Shown here: piece by piece, positions 31,017-33,425 of the stretch
How the letters are laid out: every line of letters begins with the position of its first letter
Position numbering within the stretch: the stretch's first letter is position 1
From: Candidatus Fibrimonas termitidis
GTDB lineage: Bacteria; Fibrobacterota; Fibrobacteria; Fibrobacterales; Fibrobacteraceae
Assembly: GCA_001462245.1 (NCBI GenBank)
Contig: LIUG01000007.1
Span: forward strand, 3,838 to 37,262
DNA length: 33,425 bases
Direction of reading: 5' to 3'
The notes under the pieces: generated by a model
What the model was told of the DNA's origin: nothing
Database searches by the model: none
Seen by the model: the letters and a program-made list of their open reading frames with translations, nothing else
Translations under genes and position numbers: made by a program

Positions 31017-31026
31017 AATATAGAAA
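31017..31026 (-). promoter_or_regulatory. -10 box of the MNT-HEPN operon
   Basis: Minus-strand TTTCTATATT ends 6 bp upstream of the MNT ATG (31010). Transcription should begin at or next to the start codon. Further upstream (31034-31065) lies a G/C-run stretch with the near repeat ATCGGGG. Confidence 0.55.
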
Positions 31027-31081
31027 ATGTCTGAACCCCGATGCCCCCGATTTTTAGGATTTAGGGGATTTCATCATTTAT

Positions 31082-31414
31082 TTAATCAGGCCGCTCAATT
31101 ATAGTAATATATTTTGATATATCGCCATGCTTTTGAAAAGTATCATTTATTTCTTTAAATATATGTCCAGCACATCTATGCAAATTTTCAAATCTTAAGA
31201 TTGGGTCTTTGGATGCTTTATAATATGACAATACTTCATCTTCATTTCCCGTATCTTCAATTATTTTGACGATAATATCTAAGCATCTATTCTGCCAACC
31301 CTCAGCTTTCCATGCTTCGGAAATACATTCTTTAGAGAGATATGATCGCTTATATTCTCTAGCGATTGCATCACAGCATAATTTTGTAAAAGTATCTTTA
31401 TCCGTTTTATTCAT
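31082..31414 (-). CDS. small hypothetical protein, unknown
   Basis: I do not recognise this 110-residue protein. It is charged and mostly helical (KDTFTKLCCDAIAREYKRSY, then KCIS-like segment SKECISEAWKAEGW) with four Cys in total, two of them adjacent, and no signal peptide or membrane helix. It lies upstream of the MNT-HEPN pair on the same strand, 71 bases away, and could be an immunity or regulatory protein of that accessory block. GGAGAAGAGAAG precedes the ATG as a purine-rich ribosome-binding site. There is no other support for a function. Confidence 0.55.
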   Translation of the reverse strand: MNKTDKDTFTKLCCDAIAREYKRSYLSKECISEAWKAEGWQNRCLDIIVKIIEDTGNEDEVLSYYKASKDPILRFENLHRCAGHIFKEINDTFQKHGDISKYITIIERPD

Positions 31415-31451
31415 CTTCTCTTCTCCTTCTCCCCGGTTTTTGTTTCACCCA

Positions 31452-31483
31452 GCCAAACCTTTGGGGAAAAATTGGGGTTTGGC
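31452..31483. terminator. hairpin downstream of the FISUMP gene
   Basis: GCCAAACC (31452-31459) pairs perfectly with GGTTTGGC (31476-31483). It lies 72 bases past the FISUMP stop but lacks a U-run in that direction; GGGTTTT follows it on the plus strand, where no gene ends. The rest of 31415-31554 holds no gene. Confidence 0.3.
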
Positions 31484-31554
31484 GGGTTTTATGCCATCAT
31501 TGGCACAATTCTTTGTATTCGCCGCTTGTCTTCGGCTAGTGGTGGTGTTTTGTG

Positions 31555-32520
31555 CTAGTCTTGGAGACAACGAACACTATACAAGATTGATTTGCTACCG
31601 TTGCCCCAACCGGTGCCATCGCGGTGGTAGTTCATGTACCGGAAGTAAACGAGGTCGTCGTAGTCATCGCGCTCACTCTCACTGGTACTCCACCAGTTGC
31701 CAATGTCGCCTGCAATGCCGAAAAAGCCATTCGAGCTGCCGTCACCGCCCGGGAGAGCCGAAAAGCCGTAATCGTCTGTACCGTTGCCAGACGTGCCATC
31801 GTTTCTGTCGTTCCAGCCGTTTGTTGCTTTTAGCTTTTTCGCATCGGTGCTAGTACCACCGATATGAGCCGTCATTACATCCCACTCCGCTTGGCTTGGC
31901 AAATGCCAACCATCAGGGCAAACGCCACGAACTCCACTAGGAACAGTGGTTGAACTTGCTGAATTGTTCATAGCTGTATCCCAATTGTAAAGTCTGCCGT
32001 AAATCTCGCAGTTGGAGGCTAAGTTATTATAGCACTTGCTGCCAGTGGCATCGAAATTCAAATTCTCCGCCATCCATGTTTGGGCGGTTCCGCCAGTGCC
32101 AATAGTCACATACACATATCTTTTGCCGTCTCGCTCATCGCAAAACTGCTTTTTCATTTGGCCGTAATGTTCAACTTGTGCTTCTGGGTCAAAACCCGTG
32201 CAATCTACGTAGGAATTGCTACTTGGAGCAATGCTTGACGAACTAGACGACATAACCGAACTACTACTAAACGCAACACTCGACGAACTCGGTAAGTCAG
32301 ACGAACTGGATGGTTCAATCGAACTGCTACTTGGCACATCGTCGCTCGACGAATTCGGAGTTTCAGAGGAAGAACTGCTAGGCGGTGGTTCAACCGACGA
32401 ACTGGATGTTTCAGCGAGGTCGGGGTTGTAATTAATCCCTTCCGGATCATAAGGGTTGTCCCGCTCAACTTGAGTGCAACCAAAAAGCAAAAATGCTATA
32501 AACACAAAACTTAAAACCAT
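31555..32520 (-). CDS. FISUMP-domain lipoprotein (Fibrobacter major paralogous domain)
   Basis: This 321-residue surface lipoprotein has the signal FVFIAFLLFGC with a lipobox Cys at residue 15. Residues 38-105 are a linker of Ser blocks separated by Pro, Glu and Asp (PSSSS-type units), typical of Fibrobacter. The C-terminal domain matches the F. succinogenes major paralogous domain (TIGR02145): WMAENLNFD, CYNNLASNCEIYGRLYNW, GVRGVCPDGWHLPSQAEWDV, TDDYGFSALPGG, GNWWSTSE and a final SVRCLQD. The domain is thought to be extracellular, possibly carbohydrate- or matrix-related, but its role is not proven. The start overlaps the upstream gene by 10 bp, so the pair is co-translated. It is the best taxonomic marker in the window. 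Confidence 0.93.
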   Translation of the reverse strand: MVLSFVFIAFLLFGCTQVERDNPYDPEGINYNPDLAETSSSSVEPPPSSSSSETPNSSSDDVPSSSSIEPSSSSDLPSSSSVAFSSSSVMSSSSSSIAPSSNSYVDCTGFDPEAQVEHYGQMKKQFCDERDGKRYVYVTIGTGGTAQTWMAENLNFDATGSKCYNNLASNCEIYGRLYNWDTAMNNSASSTTVPSGVRGVCPDGWHLPSQAEWDVMTAHIGGTSTDAKKLKATNGWNDRNDGTSGNGTDDYGFSALPGGDGSSNGFFGIAGDIGNWWSTSESERDDYDDLVYFRYMNYHRDGTGWGNGSKSILYSVRCLQD

Positions 32521-33308
32521 ATATGTACTCCTATTCCTGCTGCCAAAAACGCACCGCCCAAAGCAAAAGAAACATTCCTTGCCGTTTTGGCATCTTCCAC
32601 TTTCTCCCAGCCATTGCCAAAATCCGAACGCAAATCGCTGTATTCATCATGCCTGTCCTTCACTTCATTATTCTTGTATATGCCATAACCCACAAATGCG
32701 GCTCCCGCTATGTCCAGCGCAAGAGCCACCCAAAAAGGTTTATCGGAAGGCAGGTATTTTTTCACCTGCGGGTCAATTTTTTTCGGTAGCAAGTCGCTTA
32801 TGCCGTCAGGAATGGAAATCGGAGCGGGTTCGGTACCCAATTTATCGAACATGGCGGGTGCTTTATTGTTTATAGCGGACAGCAGGCCGTATATGTCTTT
32901 GGAAGCTTCATCCGTGAACGAACCTATCAAATTGCCGCTACCCACATCGTAAAGCTCTACCTTGATGGTCAAATTCTTCCCGAAACGCCCTATCCGCCCT
33001 TGGCATATATAATCTGCACTTATTTCCCTGCCCAATTTAGCCAAGCAACCTTCTGATTCCTTGCATTTTCTTACCATGTCCTCTTGCGAGCCTAAAAAAG
33101 CGACTATGCTCTGCTGGGTCATCACGGCGTAACTTTTTTCCGGCAGGGTTTTGACGGCAATTTCACGAAGCCTGTCCGTCATATGGTTTAATTCCGAATG
33201 CTCTATAGGCGGATCGCCGTCATCAACGGTGTTTATTATCGCTATGCGTTTTTGCTGACCGTAAGCGGCAAATGCGAGAAGCATAACAATGGAGAAAATC
33301 CGTTTCAT
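32511..33308 (-). CDS. secreted CsgG/TolB-like protein with C-terminal membrane segments
   Basis: The 265 residues start with a signal peptide (RIFSIVMLLAFAAYG, cleavage near YGQ). Residues 19-150 read like the CsgG/TolB N-terminal alpha/beta domain in lipoproteins that assemble at the outer membrane: KRIAIINTVDD, LREIAVKTLPEKSYAVMTQQ, CLAKLGREISADYICQGRIG, and LTIKVELYDVGSGNLIGSFT. The end has two hydrophobic segments (FWVALALDIAGAAFVGYGIY and SFALGGAFLAAGIGVHIWF). AGGAG lies 7 bases before the ATG. It is first in a two-gene operon with the FISUMP lipoprotein, with 10 bp of overlap, so the two may form one envelope complex. Function is unknown. Confidence 0.7.
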   Translation of the reverse strand: MKRIFSIVMLLAFAAYGQQKRIAIINTVDDGDPPIEHSELNHMTDRLREIAVKTLPEKSYAVMTQQSIVAFLGSQEDMVRKCKESEGCLAKLGREISADYICQGRIGRFGKNLTIKVELYDVGSGNLIGSFTDEASKDIYGLLSAINNKAPAMFDKLGTEPAPISIPDGISDLLPKKIDPQVKKYLPSDKPFWVALALDIAGAAFVGYGIYKNNEVKDRHDEYSDLRSDFGNGWEKVEDAKTARNVSFALGGAFLAAGIGVHIWF

Positions 33309-33343
33309 ATTGAAACTCCTTTTGTTTCCCCGAGTAAATCGCT

Positions 33344-33370
33344 GTAACTCCTTGAAATATAAGGAGTTAC
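33344..33370. promoter_or_regulatory. perfect 10-bp inverted repeat with TATATT in its centre
   Basis: GTAACTCCTT (33344-33353) and AAGGAGTTAC (33361-33370) enclose a 7-bp centre. On the minus strand the centre reads TATATT, 47 bp upstream of the CsgG-like start. This looks like an operator over a promoter; it lacks a U-run, so a terminator is less likely. No gene is seen from 33309 to the end. Confidence 0.5.
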
Positions 33371-33425
33371 ATGGATGGGAGGGGGGTAATTGTATATAGC
33401 ATTAGCAAGCATTATTTCCTTTGTG

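Noticed and set aside
32216-32410. Repetitive DNA with recurrent serine codons
   Set aside because: Explained by the Ser-block linker of the FISUMP lipoprotein; not a CRISPR or an independent repeat element.

Overview
The window is most likely from a member of the Fibrobacterota, probably a gut-type or anaerobic lineage. The best marker is a lipoprotein with the Fibrobacter succinogenes major paralogous (FISUMP) domain behind a Ser-rich linker (31555-32520). Pyruvate:ferredoxin oxidoreductase, HydF and an AnfO-family protein point to an anaerobic, hydrogen-metabolising and possibly nitrogen-fixing cell. An MCP, a FliJ-like protein and a FliM-type peptide point to chemotaxis and flagella. No rRNA, tRNA, CRISPR array or intact insertion sequence was recognised, and no gene-free stretch exceeds about 250 bases.

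Layout. 1-4595 (+): the 3' end of a secreted protein gene, an overlapping chemoreceptor, an outer-membrane barrel protein and an unusual protein with inner-membrane helices, a periplasmic domain and a barrel-like C-terminus. 4600-8139 (-): nifJ. 8222-10533 (+): a broken locus, in which a 5'-truncated MACPF/ricin-B gene lies between the N-terminal part of a 7TMR-DISM sensor and the C-terminal REC-LuxR tail of a regulator. 10575-15025 (+): merR-like gene, topB, modB and modC. 15011-16423 (-): a repeat protein with a Cys-rich tail and an AnfO-family protein. 16486-17667 (+): hydF. 17674-21891 (-): cysK, family 2A encapsulin shell, cysteine desulfurase cargo and serine acetyltransferase. 22133-25315 (-): Na/Pi cotransporter, an unknown helical protein, a DUF2334 deacetylase-like protein and a small protein ending in a FliM-like CheY-docking peptide. 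25404-26501 (+): coiled-coil protein, ZapA-like and FliJ-like. 26485-31414: an accessory block with an Rpn nuclease, a ParE-like toxin pair, Fic, a DUF4143 ATPase, an MNT/HEPN pair and an orphan. 31555-33308 (-): a CsgG-like secreted protein overlapping the FISUMP lipoprotein gene.

The central system is the four-gene operon at 17674-21891. CysE-type acetyltransferase and CysK make cysteine. A cysteine desulfurase with an N-terminal cargo-type extension removes its sulfur, and the HK97-fold shell is expected to enclose that enzyme. This is the layout of a sulfur-handling family 2A encapsulin. A consensus sigma70-type promoter (TTGACA, 17 bp, TATATT) stands about 180 bp upstream of cysK. The flanking genes (hydF, AnfO-like, modBC, nifJ) all concern metalloenzymes with Fe-S or Mo/Fe cofactors.

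Promoters share a -10-like sequence, TT[AT]CTA[TC]ATT. In three divergent intergenic regions two such boxes face each other, twice as perfect inverted repeats. In several genes the box lies 6-9 bp from the start codon, which predicts leaderless or nearly leaderless mRNAs.
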